Assembly: GCA_030686995.1 (NCBI GenBank)
Contig: CM060685.1
Coordinates: forward strand, 121,950,823-122,014,822
DNA: 64,000 nt
DNA from: Artemisia argyi
Lineage: Eukaryota; Streptophyta; Magnoliopsida; Asterales; Asteraceae
Reading direction: 5' to 3'
Below are positions 15,181 to 39,256 of this stretch, one piece after another. The notes under the pieces are model-generated. The model saw only the letters and a list, made by a program, of their open reading frames with translations, did not search any database and was not told the origin of the DNA. The translations under genes were made by a program, and so were the position numbers. The first letter of the stretch is position 1. Each line of letters opens with the position of its first letter.

Positions 15181-16464
15181 TGTTACCTACACCGATCATA
15201 AGAATCTTTAGCATATGTTTGACAAGAGGCTAATATATGTTGAAGAGAAGTTGGGTGTGGAATTTCTCAGTGACTATGATTGTCTGATTCGCTACCGTCA
15301 AGGAAGGGTGGACATCGTGGTAAGAGCGCTGAGCGGGAGTGAACGAGTGAAACTTAGATGTTTGTGAGCAATGATTATGATAATTCAGTTCGGAGTTAAG
15401 GGGATGATGTTGACAGCCTAGAGAGAGAGTTTCAAGGATGAGAACATGTAAGAAGAATGATTACTTGGTTTAGACCAGTAAATGGAAAGGAACGAAGATG
15501 GAGGAATGTACTGTGCGGACCAGCTATTGGTTTCATTAAGAAGAAGCGTAAGGACATCAATCATGCAAGGTATTTGATACATCCGATAATAGATAAGACG
15601 TATTATTACCTTAGCAAGAGATGTATGAAGGAGTGGGTATGAAGGAGAATACCGATACTTTAGCAAGTGTATATAGATGAGTACGACTTATCATTCTCTA
15701 GTGAGTGAACTAAGTGAGCGTACAAATCAGGCGTTGGATGGTGAGCTGAGAGCATGGGTGTGTTTGATTTTTGAGGAAGCCGGGGTATACATTTACCCTT
15801 AGCTGAGTTCTCCTATATCAAACATTATCATTCTAGTATGGAGTATGTGTCGTGTGAAAAGTTGTATGGAAAGTAATGTAGGTCACCTGTTCTGTGGGCA
15901 AAGGTTGGAACAAGCCAACTAATTGGTCCTGAACTGGTACAAGGGACTACGGATATGGTCTTTCAGATCAAGGAAAGACTTAAGGCAGTGAGAGATTGCA
16001 AAAAAAAAAAAATAATAAAAAATAAATAAAATAAAATAAAAAAAAAGTTATGCGGATTATTGCCGTAAGCTCTTAGAGTCTAATGTTGGTGATGTTAAAG
16101 GTATTTCCTTGAAAAGGTGTTATGCGTTTCGGTAAGAAAGGCAAGTTAGCACCGAGATATGTAGGACTGTTTGAGATTTCGGAAAGGATTTGATTTGTGG
16201 CATACCGGTTGAAGGTAGCTGAGGAATTGAGTAGAGTGCATGATACGTTTCATGTATTTAATTTGAAAGTGTTTGACGGATGCTAGTCTGCATTTTCCAT
16301 TAGATGAAAGTAAGGTTGACAACACTCTTCGTTTTGTCGAGAAACCTATTGAGATTATGGATCGAGATGTTAAGGGTTTGAAGTGTGGTGAGATAGCGTT
16401 GGTAAAGGTATGGTGAGATTCTAAGTGTGGTCGTGAGTTTACTTGGGAGCGTGAGGATCTGATG
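15181..16464 (+). pseudogene. Decayed gypsy pol: RNase H and integrase
   Basis: Translating with frame changes shows VYTDHKNL followed by LSDYDCLIRYRQGRVDIV (RNase H region, 15190-15340). It is followed by a degraded integrase zinc-binding segment (HARYLIHPIIDKTYYYL, about 15555-15610), the integrase-core end (LPLAEFSYIKHYHSSMEYV then GPELVQGTTDMV, about 15795-15990), and the C-terminal integrase segment (RFGKKGKLAPRYVGLFEIS, 16128-16185, and FTWEREDLM at about 16438-16464). Numerous stops and frameshifts break it. A 50-bp A-rich insertion lies at 15998-16046. I did not see a chromodomain. The lineage within gypsy is uncertain. Confidence 0.85.
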
Positions 16465-16813
16465 TAATTAATGTTTGTTTTGTGTGTATCCATTATATGT
16501 GGTGTTTCCTGCGGTTACCATTTGGATTTTCATTTGGTTCGAGAGTATCGTACCTATCTGTGAGAAGTCGTTCGGATCTTTGGTGTTATTGATCGGTGTA
16601 GTGTATCTATTTTCGTGTATCGTTGGAGTGTCGGAGTGTTTTCTATCGTGTGAATTCGGGTATTAAGTCGGTTCATATTTTTGTGGTTCTTTCTCTGTGA
16701 CTTTATGGAGTGGTATTATTCCGCTTAAATATCCATAAATTTTGTTTTGCTGTTGTGAGTGGTGAGTAGAGTAGTTGAAATCTCGGGACGCGATTTCCCT
16801 AAGTGGGGGATGA

Positions 16814-19294
<2,481 letters not shown>

Positions 19295-19299
19295 CCTAA

Positions 19300-19372
19300 G
19301 AATAAATATCGAAGAATTTGTATATGTAAAACGGATAAAGAAACTTGGACTCATTAATAATCACCCATCAAG
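19300..19372 (+). pseudogene. Ty1/copia gag fragment, right part
   Basis: Directly after the target duplication the frame reads NKYRRICICKTDKETWTH, which continues the NALPK of the left fragment (copia Gag normally has NALPxKEYERIFMCKTAKEIW). It ends in two TAA codons and homology fades. This shows the copia gene was in place before the gypsy insertion. Confidence 0.75.
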
Positions 19373-19439
19373 AGATGAAGTAGTTCCTTATGCACGGCAA
19401 GTGGAAATGAGAAATGAGTTACGAAATGATTTAAGAATA

Positions 19440-20250
19440 GTGAAAATCTCGGAATATTTTCATTGAGGGGTAAAACAATAATTGTTCTGAATAAATAATA
19501 TTAATTATTTGATATATATAAGTAATAAAAGGCAATACCCAAACCCTAAGGGTTTAGGGTATTCAGTCGATCCCTCCAAGGCAAGTTTGACATTTTGTCA
19601 AACTCCTATTACTTGTAGGATAAGGCTTGGGGTTTTCCTAGTTATTTTAGAACTCTCCTTAGTAGCCTACAAATACAAAGGCTTGCTAAGAGATTCATTA
19701 TTCACTCTTCAAAACCTAACATCCCTCTAATCTCCTCTCGTGCGATTGATCCAACACACCAAAGGGTTCGAACCCTTTGGTTTGTCCCTTTAGTGATTGC
19801 AAACTGAACCTAGGTCGATCCTTTAATCGACCTGCAGTCGATTTAGGGTTTTACCCGATTCCGTACTCTCGAGCTTGCATAGGTTCGTAGCCCTAGTTCT
19901 ACCTGTGTGGTACCGGTGGATAACTGACGCAATCCAAGTAGTGGTTCTCTTCATGAACCCTAAGAAGTTCGTGAAGCATCAAGAACAAGAATAAGGCATT
20001 CCGTGCAGCTGAAGAAAGATCGAGAAGCTTACATATTGTATGATTAAAAAGTATGTATCCCAAAACTTATGTGTTAGTTAGGTTAAAACCCTCATTAGCA
20101 AATCCGACTAATTATGAATCATCGTGTTGTGGTTTGATCTTTCTTTTACTTGTTCTCTTGTATTAGTTAATTACTTAACATTAATTATATTCACTATCAT
20201 TGTTTCATCTCACATATAAGTTTCGAAACTAAGATTTTATAATGATAATG
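19440..20250 (+). repeat. LTR-like dispersed repeat, copia type
   Basis: Non-coding stretch with promoter-leader character: CTACAAATACAAAGG at about 19668, then a pyrimidine-rich leader. Bases 20110-20240 match 9475-9600 of the copia relic (common words GATCTTTCTTTTACTT and AAACTAAGATTTTA). I read it as a decayed LTR plus leader, but no paired LTR or target duplication is visible. Confidence 0.35.
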
Positions 20251-20257
20251 GATCGAT

Positions 20258-20996
20258 CTCCACACAATTTGATGCCCAAATTGTGATGAGATGTGTAAGA
20301 CTATCGATCATTTCCCGGTCCTTTGTAATGAGGCAATGAAGATTTGGGAAAAAGTTTTTGAGTGGTGGAATTTACATAATGGAAATGTATTCTCTTCTAA
20401 AGAGATGTTAGGGTAGAATGGCGGCACTGCAATTTCAGCAAATTATACAAGAAATTATGGCAGTCTGTGGTTTGGACAACAGGATACTATATTTGGAAAA
20501 ATCGCAATTATTGTGTGTTTGGGAAAAGGTTGAAACGACTACAAATTTATTTCATGGAATTCGTTTCAGAGCATACAAATGGATAGTAAGAAGGTTCAGT
20601 AAATACAAAGTAAACTGGGAGCAGTAGATTGTAGAACCTTAAACATGTATGCTTAGGTGATCTTAGTTTGTGTGTAATATACTAATATAAGTAGTGTTCT
20701 AAACTTATTTTGTTGGTTATGGTGTGGTCAGTAATGGGTATTTTTACTAGTGCAGATTATTATTGTCTGAAGTTGAAGGTTGACTTGTGGTGTGTGGGGT
20801 CAAGTTTTATTGTCAATGTGTTTAAAGCTTAAAATGTTGTTTTTTCCTTTCTAACATATCGTTGAAGGATGGCTTCATTTTTTGTCAGTTATGTTTTATG
20901 GTCAGTTTTAGTCCAAGTGGGGGTGGTGGTTTTTTGTCCTATTGTAGTGTATATACGTTGTATTTATATGTGGTTATAAAGTGCCGTTTTTTTTTA
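20258..20996 (+). pseudogene. L1-type LINE 3' end (zf-RVT region)
   Basis: The C-terminus of a non-LTR reverse transcriptase ORF2: a zinc-knuckle-like CPNCDEMCKTIDHFPVLC segment at about 20268-20325, then KIWEKVFEWWNLHNGNVF, and finally an open stretch ending LRAYKWIVRRF-like (RAYKWIVRRFSKYKVNW, to 20627). Stops and frameshifts are present. A 3' untranslated region of about 370 bp follows, ending in an A/T-rich tail (20985-21013). The same fragment occurs at 50310-50905 upstream of the second beta-glucosidase, so it belongs to the duplicated block. Confidence 0.78.
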
Positions 20997-21117
20997 AAAA
21001 TAAAATAAATAAAAATTTAGTCACTTAAGGGAAGTTCATATATAACATAAATTCTTTATAGATCCAACGAACAAATTCTAATCATTTATTTTTTTAATTA
21101 AACTAAAAAAACACATT

Positions 21118-21158
21118 TTCAACCTTTTTTCTTAAATAATAATATACTTTCGACGAAC

Positions 21159-21197
<39 letters not shown>

Positions 21198-21345
21198 TTT
21201 TAAAGTGTTGAAATTTACGCCTGAAAAAATCACACGTGATTGTTATTTCAATATCCACACGCAAATTTTAACACTAAAACAAAACACGAAAAAAATCGTC
21301 AAAAGTATATCGATATGCCTGTCCACTAAAAGATAAAAACGTTCT
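21118..21345. repeat. Foldback repeat with CACGTG core
   Basis: The outer arms ATACTTTCGACGA (about 21130) and its complement near 21305, plus inner arms around GTGTTGAAATTTACGC and GCAAATTTTAACAC, form a stem. A poly-T run of about 37 lies in the left arm. The core AAATCACACGTGATT contains a CACGTG (G-box) palindrome. Relatives lie at 51115-51370, 26590-26885 and 53290-53580. It is probably a MITE family; no clean target duplication was found. Confidence 0.6.
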
Positions 21346-21465
21346 CGTCGCGATGGTATATTTTTTGTCGCTTAATGATTTAAAAAATATATTTTACTTT
21401 TAAATAAAAGGTGGAAAGTGACTTTATTTCCATCTAGAAATAAGTGACGATGATTTGTTCGTTAA

Positions 21466-23189
21466 GGCTGCTCGCAGTAAGGCACCCCAATCGACATCAA
21501 CGATCGATTACCAGTCGATCGTCCTTCTGTGGGCGATCGATCGCCAACTTTGTTTTTGAACATGGTCGTATACTCATTCAAAAAAAATGTTGGCTAACGG
21601 TTTGAATAAAAAAATCTTTTAAACTTCATAAACACTATAAATAAACACTCATTTCACTATTTTTTCAGGCATTCTCTATATAAACATTCTCTTAAATAAC
21701 ACACTCATTTCACTTTTTATTTCACACTTTCAAACCATGAATTCTTAGGAGCTATTTATTGCCGATTCGTCTTCGGATGATGAAAATGAAGTTAGTAGCG
21801 AGTTTATGATGTTTGCGGAAGAGTGTTGGGAGACTTATCAAGCGTCACAACCTAAAGTCTCACGAAACCAAATTAGTAGGGATAGTTTGGGTGCTCATAA
21901 CCGTTTAATGACTGCTTACTTCTGTGATCACCCAAGATACGACGATCAAGCATTCCATGATCGTTTCGGAATGAGCCGAAGACTATTCACATGAATTGTT
22001 CGAGAGGTAACCGTTCATTCACCTTACTTCCAACAAACTCCTAGTTGTGCGGGCGTACTTGGTATTTCTCCACTGATGAAGTGTACTTCATCAATTCGTC
22101 AATTGGCATATGGAGTCAATGATGATGCTCTAGACGAATATGTGCAAATGGGTGCGTCAACAATTCGTGAGTGTCTCCAAAAAAATTTGTTATAATGGAG
22201 TTATATGGTGCAGAGTATTTGCGAAAGCTGACGGTTACTGACATTGACAAACTCTATGCTCATCGCTACGAAAGTCATGGGTTTTCTGGGATGATAGGAA
22301 GCATTAATTGTATAAATTGGTCATGGGAGAATTGCCCACATGCTTTAAAAGCTCAATTTTGTAGGGGTGATCACGGGTCAACTCCTTTCATTTTATTGGA
22401 AGCGATTCGTCTCCCAAGATTTATGGATTTGGCATGCATTCTTTGGTGTCGCAGGGATGAATAACGACGTAAATGATTTAGTAAATCGCCTCTTTTCAAT
22501 GATCTCAAAACGGGGAGAACACCGGATGTAGAATTCGTTGCTAACGGCGTGCCTTATAAACGAGGATATTATCTTGCTGATGGGATATATCTGGAATACT
22601 CTGTTATTATGAAATCTATTAAAATTCCAGGGACGAATGAATATTGTATAAAACGATGCACGAAGCAACAAGAAAAGATGTGAACATCCAGCTAAAGGAT
22701 TTGACAAAGAGCGTCTATCACATATAATATACAAATGCATCATATTATATAATATGATAATTTAGAACGAAGAGTGGGCGATATTTCCCGTATTCTTTCC
22801 AGCGGAGCAGCACCGTTCTTATGATCTCATAAGAACGCATGTGGAATCGTTGGGAATTACCAGGGAGATATGCAACAAAACAACTCATCTTACCATCAAA
22901 GCCAATTTGGTGGAAGACATTTGGCATCGTCATAATCAAAACTAGTTTAGTCGTTTTATTATCGTAATGTTTTAATGTTATTTGAATTTTGTTATAATGT
23001 TTTTATTTTATTTGAATTATTATTTAACGGTTTAATTATTAATGAAATTTGAGTTTGTGTTAAAAATGTTTTTTTTAATGATCTTGGTCGCCCTTACTGA
23101 GGCACTAAATCGCCTGCAGGTCGCTGGAGAGAGAAAGCTGACGTGACAAATAAAATTATAGGAATTGAGATCCCTTACTGAGGGCAGCC
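21466..23189 (+). mobile_element. PIF/Harbinger element upstream of beta-glucosidase 1
   Basis: 1724 bp with ends GGCTGCTCGCAGTAAGG and GGCTGCCCTCAGTAAGG (15 of 17) and a TAA duplication (21463-21465 and 23190-23192). The paralogous block 2 has the uninterrupted site at about 51543-51552 (GTTAATTACGATTCG), which proves the boundaries. The element is a different Harbinger family from 4191-6108. It lies about 110 bp upstream of the TATA box of beta-glucosidase copy 1 and separates distal promoter sequence from the gene. Confidence 0.95.
21737..22945 (+). pseudogene. Harbinger transposase pseudogene (ALP1-like)
   Basis: The DDE_Tnp_4-type transposase is recognisable from FGMSRRLFT, LMKCTSSIRQLAYG, GMIGSINCINWSWENCP, then (after a frame change) DLWIWHAFFGVAG, YYLADGIYLEYSVIMKSI and the terminal LVEDIWHRHNQN. 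In-frame stops occur at codon 4 (21746) and after RRLFT (21992), and frameshifts near 22185, around 22410 and later. The catalytic first Asp of GSIDC is Asn (bases 22306-22308). The gene cannot be functional. Confidence 0.86.
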
Positions 23190-23300
23190 TAATTACAATT
23201 CGTGTTCAACGTTAATCTCAACTCTTGGTCACCCACGTATAATCTACAATTTAATGGTGACATCTATCTACTAAAATTTGACTATTTGTTCACAAGAGCC

Positions 23301-23308
23301 TATAAATA
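23301..23308 (+). promoter_or_regulatory. TATA box of beta-glucosidase copy 1
   Basis: TATAAATA, 86 bp before the ATG at 23387, within the conserved GAGCCTATAAATAAC context that is also present 85 bp before the copy 2 ATG. A TTTGAC (W-box core TTGAC) lies just upstream and is also conserved. Confidence 0.75.
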
Positions 23309-23386
23309 ACAGTTCGTGTGTCCAAGGGATTGTATAGATTTGCTCTTGAGCTAACTGCGCTAGCCTATTACACATACTTATTAGTC

Positions 23387-33214
<9,828 letters not shown>

Positions 33215-34180
33215 ATAAGCACCGCCCATATCACATATCTTTCATTTGGGCAAAATGGTATATCAATTATATAATAATTCATGTAGAGTACTAAACTTGA
33301 ATGACCTTTTGTAATGTATTATTGATACTGTGATATACTATGAAATTAAATATCCAATAACAGACATCCAATGCATTTATTCACCTAATCTCATTATCTT
33401 TTTTTGCTAAATTCCGTTAAACTGATAACCAAAATGAGGAATATCCATGGTATGCGGGATACGTATGAAAATTGCAATGTGCTGAGTTAACCAATTATTC
33501 AGAAGCTCATAGTTAATTAAGATTAGCAATGTCTAGCGGTTGGTGCGGTGGATGTGCGCTATGTTTATTTACATGGGGATCGTTTTGTAGTTTTTGTTGT
33601 TCATATCTTCTCCTTGAAGATGATCCTTTTAATTTTAAAAAAATTTGCACCACAAGAACCAACTCATTCTTTAATTTATTGTAGACATCTTATAGAATTC
33701 ATGAGATTATTTCCTTTAATATTGAGAAATCACCCTCTAAAATTGTCATAATAGCTTGACTAAATACCAGCCCTCATTGCCTTTTCACCTCTTTGTCACA
33801 AGCTCGTCTCATGTCATCGCCTTTTCACATCTTTGTCCATTTGATCTTTGATTTTTTGTTATTTTTATTGAACTCACCCTATCTTATAGAAGCTTTCGAA
33901 GGTGCAAAGTATTTATTTGAGAAAATGATATTTCTTTTTCATTTTCTTTTTTTTAACAATAGTTTCCAACCTTTTGGCAGACTAATTCTCGGGGTTTGAA
34001 CTCACAGCCACACAGGCTCAAACTAGTTAAAGCTCTCCCTTTTCAGATTTCATGTTAACATCAGCTTGTGTAAATATCTTAGAAATAGATGATTGGGTCA
34101 TTTTTGGTCATTGTGTGTTAAAGAAAACTTTTAAAATGTCATTTTCTTTTACACCAATTGAAGGACCTAACTTGAGTCTA
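33215..34180. other. 3' flank of beta-glucosidase copy 1
   Basis: Non-coding. The first 290 bp match the 3' flank of copy 2. A likely polyadenylation signal variant (AATTAAAT, about 33343) sits where copy 2 has AATAAA. The remainder is AT/pyrimidine-rich with no gene. Confidence 0.6.
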
Positions 34181-34184
34181 GGAT

Positions 34185-34965
34185 ATTCGCATTTATTAGC
34201 TAGTTAATAATTACTACGTATTTCATTATTGATATCGTCTTTTTCTTGTAACGGCAAATATTCGCTAAACATAAGAGTATAATTTTTGAACCCACAACAT
34301 CTTAGCAAATACAGATATCTTGACGAGTTACATACCGATAGAACAGATCTCGTGTCCTTGTAATTGACAGTTCAAAGAAAAGAATAGTCTATGATATCCA
34401 CATTTATCAGCTAGCTTATTACTATTTCATTATTGATCATATCGGTCTTTATCTGGTCAGGGCAAATATTGGCTAAATATAGGACTATAATTTTCGAACC
34501 TACATCTTAGTGTGGAGGGTGTGGTCATGGGTTATCCCTCGGCAGATCAGCTCCACATTAGCTTTTTCTTTCTAAACTATTTTTTTCTTTGCAACACACT
34601 CTCTCTTCCATAAATTTTTTTTCTATTTTTTATCATTTAAAAAACTCTCAACACATATCTCCGCAAAATACACACTCACATAAATTAAAAAATTAGTTTC
34701 TCTCTCTTTGATGCTTGTGGGACTATAGTGCCGAATGTAAAAAAAATTTTGGAGCATGCCAAGTTTCCTGCTACATGTGGTGTGGGTTTCCCCAAAGGAA
34801 AAAAGCTTTGCTTTTGCTTTTGCTTTTGCCGCTCCACACCTAGTACCCTTAGTAGATACAGATATCTTGATGAGTTACTCACATACTGATAATACAGATC
34901 TCGTGCCTTTGTAATCGTCAGTTCAAAGACAAGAATAGTCTATGATATCACATTTATTAGTAGTT
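34185..34965. repeat. Local tandem duplication, second unit interrupted
   Basis: Words such as CAGATATCTTGACGAGTTAC, ACAGATCTCGTG and AGAATAGTCTATGATATC occur at 34310-34405 and again at 34858-34950. The preceding part (TTATTAGCTAGTTA, GGCAAATATT) occurs at 34190-34270 and 34405-34485. The second unit is split by the MITE at 34510-34848, so the duplication came first or the insertion hit one unit. Confidence 0.75.
34510..34848. mobile_element. Small PIF/Harbinger-like MITE
   Basis: 339 bp flanked by TTA (34507-34509 and 34849-34851). The intact unit of the local duplication (CATCTTAGCAAATACAG near 34310) shows the empty site. The inverted ends are weak but share GGTGTGG with the Harbinger element at 4191-6108. 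It contains a (TTTTGC)n run. Confidence 0.65.
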
Positions 34966-35182
34966 GTTTCCTTGATTTTCTATTAGTTAAAATGTGCATC
35001 TTACCGTTATGTTTGGTCCTTATTCCACATTATTTTCTAACTACATATCAGGGTATTGTCTAGCAAGTGCATCTTAAAATTTTATCTTTGTATCAGTACG
35101 TGTATAAACTACATTACTTCATGGTATTACACAAATGGGTTAAACACGTCAAAAGTTGTCTAAAATGTGTTCAGATACTTTA

Positions 35183-35186
<4 letters not shown>

Positions 35187-35228
<42 letters not shown>
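35187..35228. repeat. Poly-T tract
   Basis: An uninterrupted run of about 42 T, 36 bp before the copia 5' LTR. The surrounding 34970-35186 is featureless AT-rich DNA. Confidence 0.95.
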
Positions 35229-35229
<1 letters not shown>

Positions 35230-35264
35230 AAAAAAATTGATGAGTCATGAGCATTAGTTGAATT

Positions 35265-35577
35265 TGTGAACAAGATAATCTCGATGTTACTTCTCAACAA
35301 AACACGAAGGACCAAACTTGGTCGTTAGATAGTTAATAACTGCCAAAGCGGTTAAGTTAGTTAGTTAGTTATTCGGTTATGTGGTAGTTATGTCGGTTAC
35401 AAACCGAATGGATGTATTGTTTGGGTCACACCCATTCGAACAGGCACAAGAAAAGGGAGACACCCTTTCGTACTCTATATATATGTATGAACATGTATCG
35501 TTGTAACAGTTAGACGAATTAAATAGTTATTCAGATTATTGCAATTTCATTTTCGACTCACCATTTTGGGACTAACA
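35265..35577 (+). repeat. 5' LTR of the copia element
   Basis: 313 bp. It holds a TATATATA stretch (CTCTATATATATG, about 35474) as the likely promoter and GTTAGTTAGTTAGTTA repeats upstream. It matches the 3' LTR at 41108. Confidence 0.93.
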
Positions 35578-36904
35578 TTGGCATCAGAGCCTCGCTTTGA
35601 TTACACGCTCGTTAAAGACATCCAAAAAAAAAAACTTATACGAGAACAAACCAAAGAAGAAGGACACGCTGAGACACTTCATTTCAGAAAGGAAAACGCG
35701 ACGTTCAAAGAAAAAGGGACATTGCCTAGACAACTAGGGACGCAAGGAAAGTAGTGCACGACCGTACTTGTGTAGAAATTGCAAATGCAAGGCACCAAAC
35801 AACGTTGGTGACCAGTTGGTTTTGTGTTGTTGTGATGAGTGAACGCTACAACAAAGAACAAAGAAGAACTTTGTTGGTGACTAACATTACACGACAACAA
35901 AAGCCTAGAGACCCTCTGTTGCTGTTTTTAACGCGACAAGTAGGATGAAAGACGTCAAGAAGAAGGAGACCCCTTGTTGAAATTCTAACGCAACAAGAAG
36001 GAAAGAAAGGAGAGTTGCTTGTGCATAGAAAGAAAAGGTATACCGAGAAAGAAACAATCTAGGATTGTTTGGAAAAGAACGCTAGCAATACAAGGAACAA
36101 GAACAACGAAAAAAACAAATTGATCACTTGTTTTTTTGAAGAAATACCATAGGTGTTTGAAGAATTGTTGTGAAATTCGGTGTGGAACAAAAGGAGACAA
36201 AGAAAAATATTGTGGTACGCGTTTGGAAGAGAGACAAGCAACAACGACAACAAGAAAAATAAAACAAATCATTTATTGTTTAGAGACATACTACCGAGTA
36301 GTATTAGTGAAGAAAAACAAACAAGCCGTTTGTTTTGAAATACCGAAAGGTATTTGGGAAACTTTTGTGCTTAAGGAACTTGGAATTCAAAAACAACAAC
36401 AACAACAAAACCTTTGTTGTTTCACCGAGAACACTTGGGTGTTTTGGAAAGAAAAGTCGAGAACAAAAAAAGATCTAGGGCACGTTTACTCCAAGTCGAC
36501 ACAAAAGGGAAAACAACGTGGGCAAAGTATGGTTTATTGAAGAAACAGAACAAGTCGACAACATCTTGAAAGGGTACAACCGGAAGGTGTATGCACGGAT
36601 TGTTTTGGTGAACAAGGGAAAGGAAAAGGCGTAGTTGGTATACACTTAAGTACCGACGCATAAGAGGGAATACATTTGTGACTAACACAACAACGAGGTC
36701 ACAAATTCAAACTTTGGATTTCAATTCATATTTAGATAGTATAGATATTTATTTTATACTATTAGGAAATCCCGAGAACTTTATATTGATCCCGTACTAT
36801 TAGGATTCCCGGAAAACTGTTTATGTTCCCGTAGTAGTAAGAACTGCCATACTAGTTAAAAATTCCCATACGATTAGAAGGTGAAGATAATAAACACTTT
36901 TAAG
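35578..36904 (+). other. Copia leader region between primer site and gag
   Basis: 1.3 kb rich in GAA/CAA words (for example ACAACAACAACAACAAAACC near 36393). Several short open frames occur but none resembles a known protein. The composition resembles the inner region of the minus-strand LTR element at 54424-56526. Confidence 0.55.
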
Positions 36905-37516
36905 ATGTCGGGTGACGGTACAACTACACTTCGACAACACTGAAACCCGGAACACCTACTTCACAATACCAATGCCCTAAACTAAAAAATAACGAACTAC
37001 ACAGTTTGGGCTATACAGATTAATTAGGTTATACTAGAAGCACATGGTTTATGGGAAACAATAGAACCTGAGGAAAACACGCAAGTACATGATAAGAAGG
37101 ATAAGGCAATGACTGCCCTCCTATATCAAGCGTTGACCGAAGATGTGATTTTACAAGTAGCAAGTTGTAAGACGACAAAGGAATTATGGGAATCGGTAAA
37201 GAAGAGACACGTTGGAGAAGAGAGAGTGCAGCAAGCACGGTTACAATCATTGATGATTGGATTTCAAACCCTTCAGATGAAGGAAGATGACACGGTGGAT
37301 GCATTTACGGACAAACTAAACGGCTACGCCACAAAGGCTAAAGAATTAGGAAAAACTTTGGATGAATCACTTTTAGTACGTAAACTATTAGATTCCACAC
37401 CAGATAGGTTCACTCAAATAGTAGCATCCATAGAACCGACAAATGATCTAAACGACATTACCTTAGATGAGATCGCTAGAAAACTTAAGGCATTCGAGGA
37501 AAGGATAAAATTTTGA
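36905..37516 (+). pseudogene. Copia gag (UBN2-type), 5' part broken
   Basis: It starts MSGDGTTTLRQH, meets a TGA at codon 13 and needs two frame changes before YTVWAIQ and ILEAHGLWETIEPEE. From 37109 it is open for 135 residues (KELWESVKKRHVGEERVQQA, then ARKLKAFEERIKF). This is the capsid-forming Gag of copia elements, cut short by the early stop. Confidence 0.87.
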
Positions 37517-39256
37517 AAGGGAGGACAAGTGGAAAGCCAGGATAACTTATTATTCGCACAAGGCGAACACTCTAGAAAAGGAAGAGGATTACCAAACGTG
37601 GAGGTAGATCAAACTTTTCACGAAGAAACTGGCATAGTAATGGAAATTAAAATAACTCGAATGAAGCAAACACAACTCACAAAGAAAAGTCAAACAGGAA
37701 TACACATGAGTGGGATATAAGAAAGGTAAAATATTTCAATTGTGGGAAACTTGGACACATTAAGAAAGACTGCAGAAAACCATCAACTACTCAGGAACAA
37801 TCAAACCTTATCTTAGAAGACGATGAACCATCACTATTAATGACTACATACGAAACTGAACACGAAGAAGTTTTGTTGAACGAAGGACAAATTCAACCCG
37901 GAAAATATGCTACAACAGATGCTAGCATATGGTATTTAGATAATGGTGCAAGTAACCAAATGACGGGAACCAGGAGTCATTTTAAGGATATTGACTAAAG
38001 CATAACTGGACGCGTTCGTTTTGGAGATGGATCGTATGTGGAGATAAGGGTAGAGGTTCTATACTGTTAGGATGTAGAAACAAACAACAAAAGATAGTTT
38101 CGGATGTTTACTACATTCCAAACCTCAAGAGAAACATACTTAGTCTAGGACAACTTACAGAGATAGGTTGTAAGATCGTCATGGATGGAAACAAACTGAC
38201 TTTGTAAGACAAGAATAAGAAGTTGTTGATGAAAGTAGAAGATCTAAGAATCGACTTTACAGTATTAGATTACAAATAGAAGCACCTATATGTCTTTTAG
38301 CAAATGTAGATAACCAAGCATGGTTATGGCACGCTAGATTAGGTCATCTGAACTTTGACGATATCAACAAGATGACAAGAAAGGGTCTAGTAGAAGGAAT
38401 ACCGAGAATAAATCATGCAGGACAAATTTGTGATGCATGTTTATTAGGAAAACACAGTAGAACACCATTTCCAAATCAAGCTAAATTCAGATCAAAGAAC
38501 CCGTTGGACTTAGTATATGGAGATCTCTGTGGTCCCATAAGTCCGGCCACACACTCAGGAAAGAAAGTCATCTTCTTATTAGTAGATGACTGTACATGTT
38601 TCATGTGGGCCTACTTTCTGACATCGAAAGATCAGGCATTTAACACATTCAAGGAATTTAGACAGCAGATTGAAATGGAGATGAAAATGAAGTCAAGAAT
38701 GCTAAGAACAGATAGAGGAGGTAAATTTACATCTAATGAATTCACCAAATACTGCAAGGAGAATGGAATAGCAAGACAGTTGACAGCACCATACTCACCA
38801 CAACGGAATGGAGTAGTGGAGAGAAGAAATAGGACAGTGTTATCAACTACGAGGAGTATGATGAAAGCGATGAAGTTACCTTTAACTTTTTGGGCAGAAG
38901 CAGTCAAACACGCTATTTACATACTCAATAGGGTACGTACAAGAGCCCTAGAAGATAAAACACCATATGAGGCACTCTACAACAGAAAACCGAATCTGGA
39001 AAACCTAAGAATATTCGGATGCACAGCTTATGCCAAGATAACGATACCTCACTTGAAGAAGTTGGACAATAGAAGCATACCAATGATTTACTTAGGAGTA
39101 GAGGAAGGATCAAAAGCATGTAGGTTATATGATCCAATAAGAAAGAAGAAACATGTTAGTAGGGACGTAAAGTTAATGGAAATGAAACCATGGGATTGGG
39201 ATAACAATGGAGATTATACGGGTACACAAGACACATTTAGGCTAGTTTTGTGGTAA
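37517..39256 (+). pseudogene. Copia pol N-half: zinc knuckle, protease, integrase
   Basis: A knuckle KYFNCGKLGHIKKDC at about 37728 has Tyr in place of the first Cys. A protease core WYLDNGASNQMTG lies at about 37930. The integrase zinc finger WHARLGHLN...CDACLLGKH and core with DLCGPISP, DRGGKFTSNEF and NGVVERRNRTV (DDE residues present) lie in the open frame 38372-39256. Stops at about 37997 and 38204 and frameshifts around 37720, 38045 and 38280 break the upstream part. The integrase segment itself is open for 294 codons. Confidence 0.88.

Noticed and set aside
23318..23386. An earlier start for beta-glucosidase copy 1
   Set aside because: The upstream in-frame extension has no ATG and overlaps the expected 5' untranslated region; the ATG at 23387 is shared with copy 2 at 51741.
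35539..36688. Open frames in the copia leader (for example 36136-36540)
   Set aside because: Lys/Gln-rich composition reflects GAA/CAA richness; no known domain; position between primer site and gag fits a leader.
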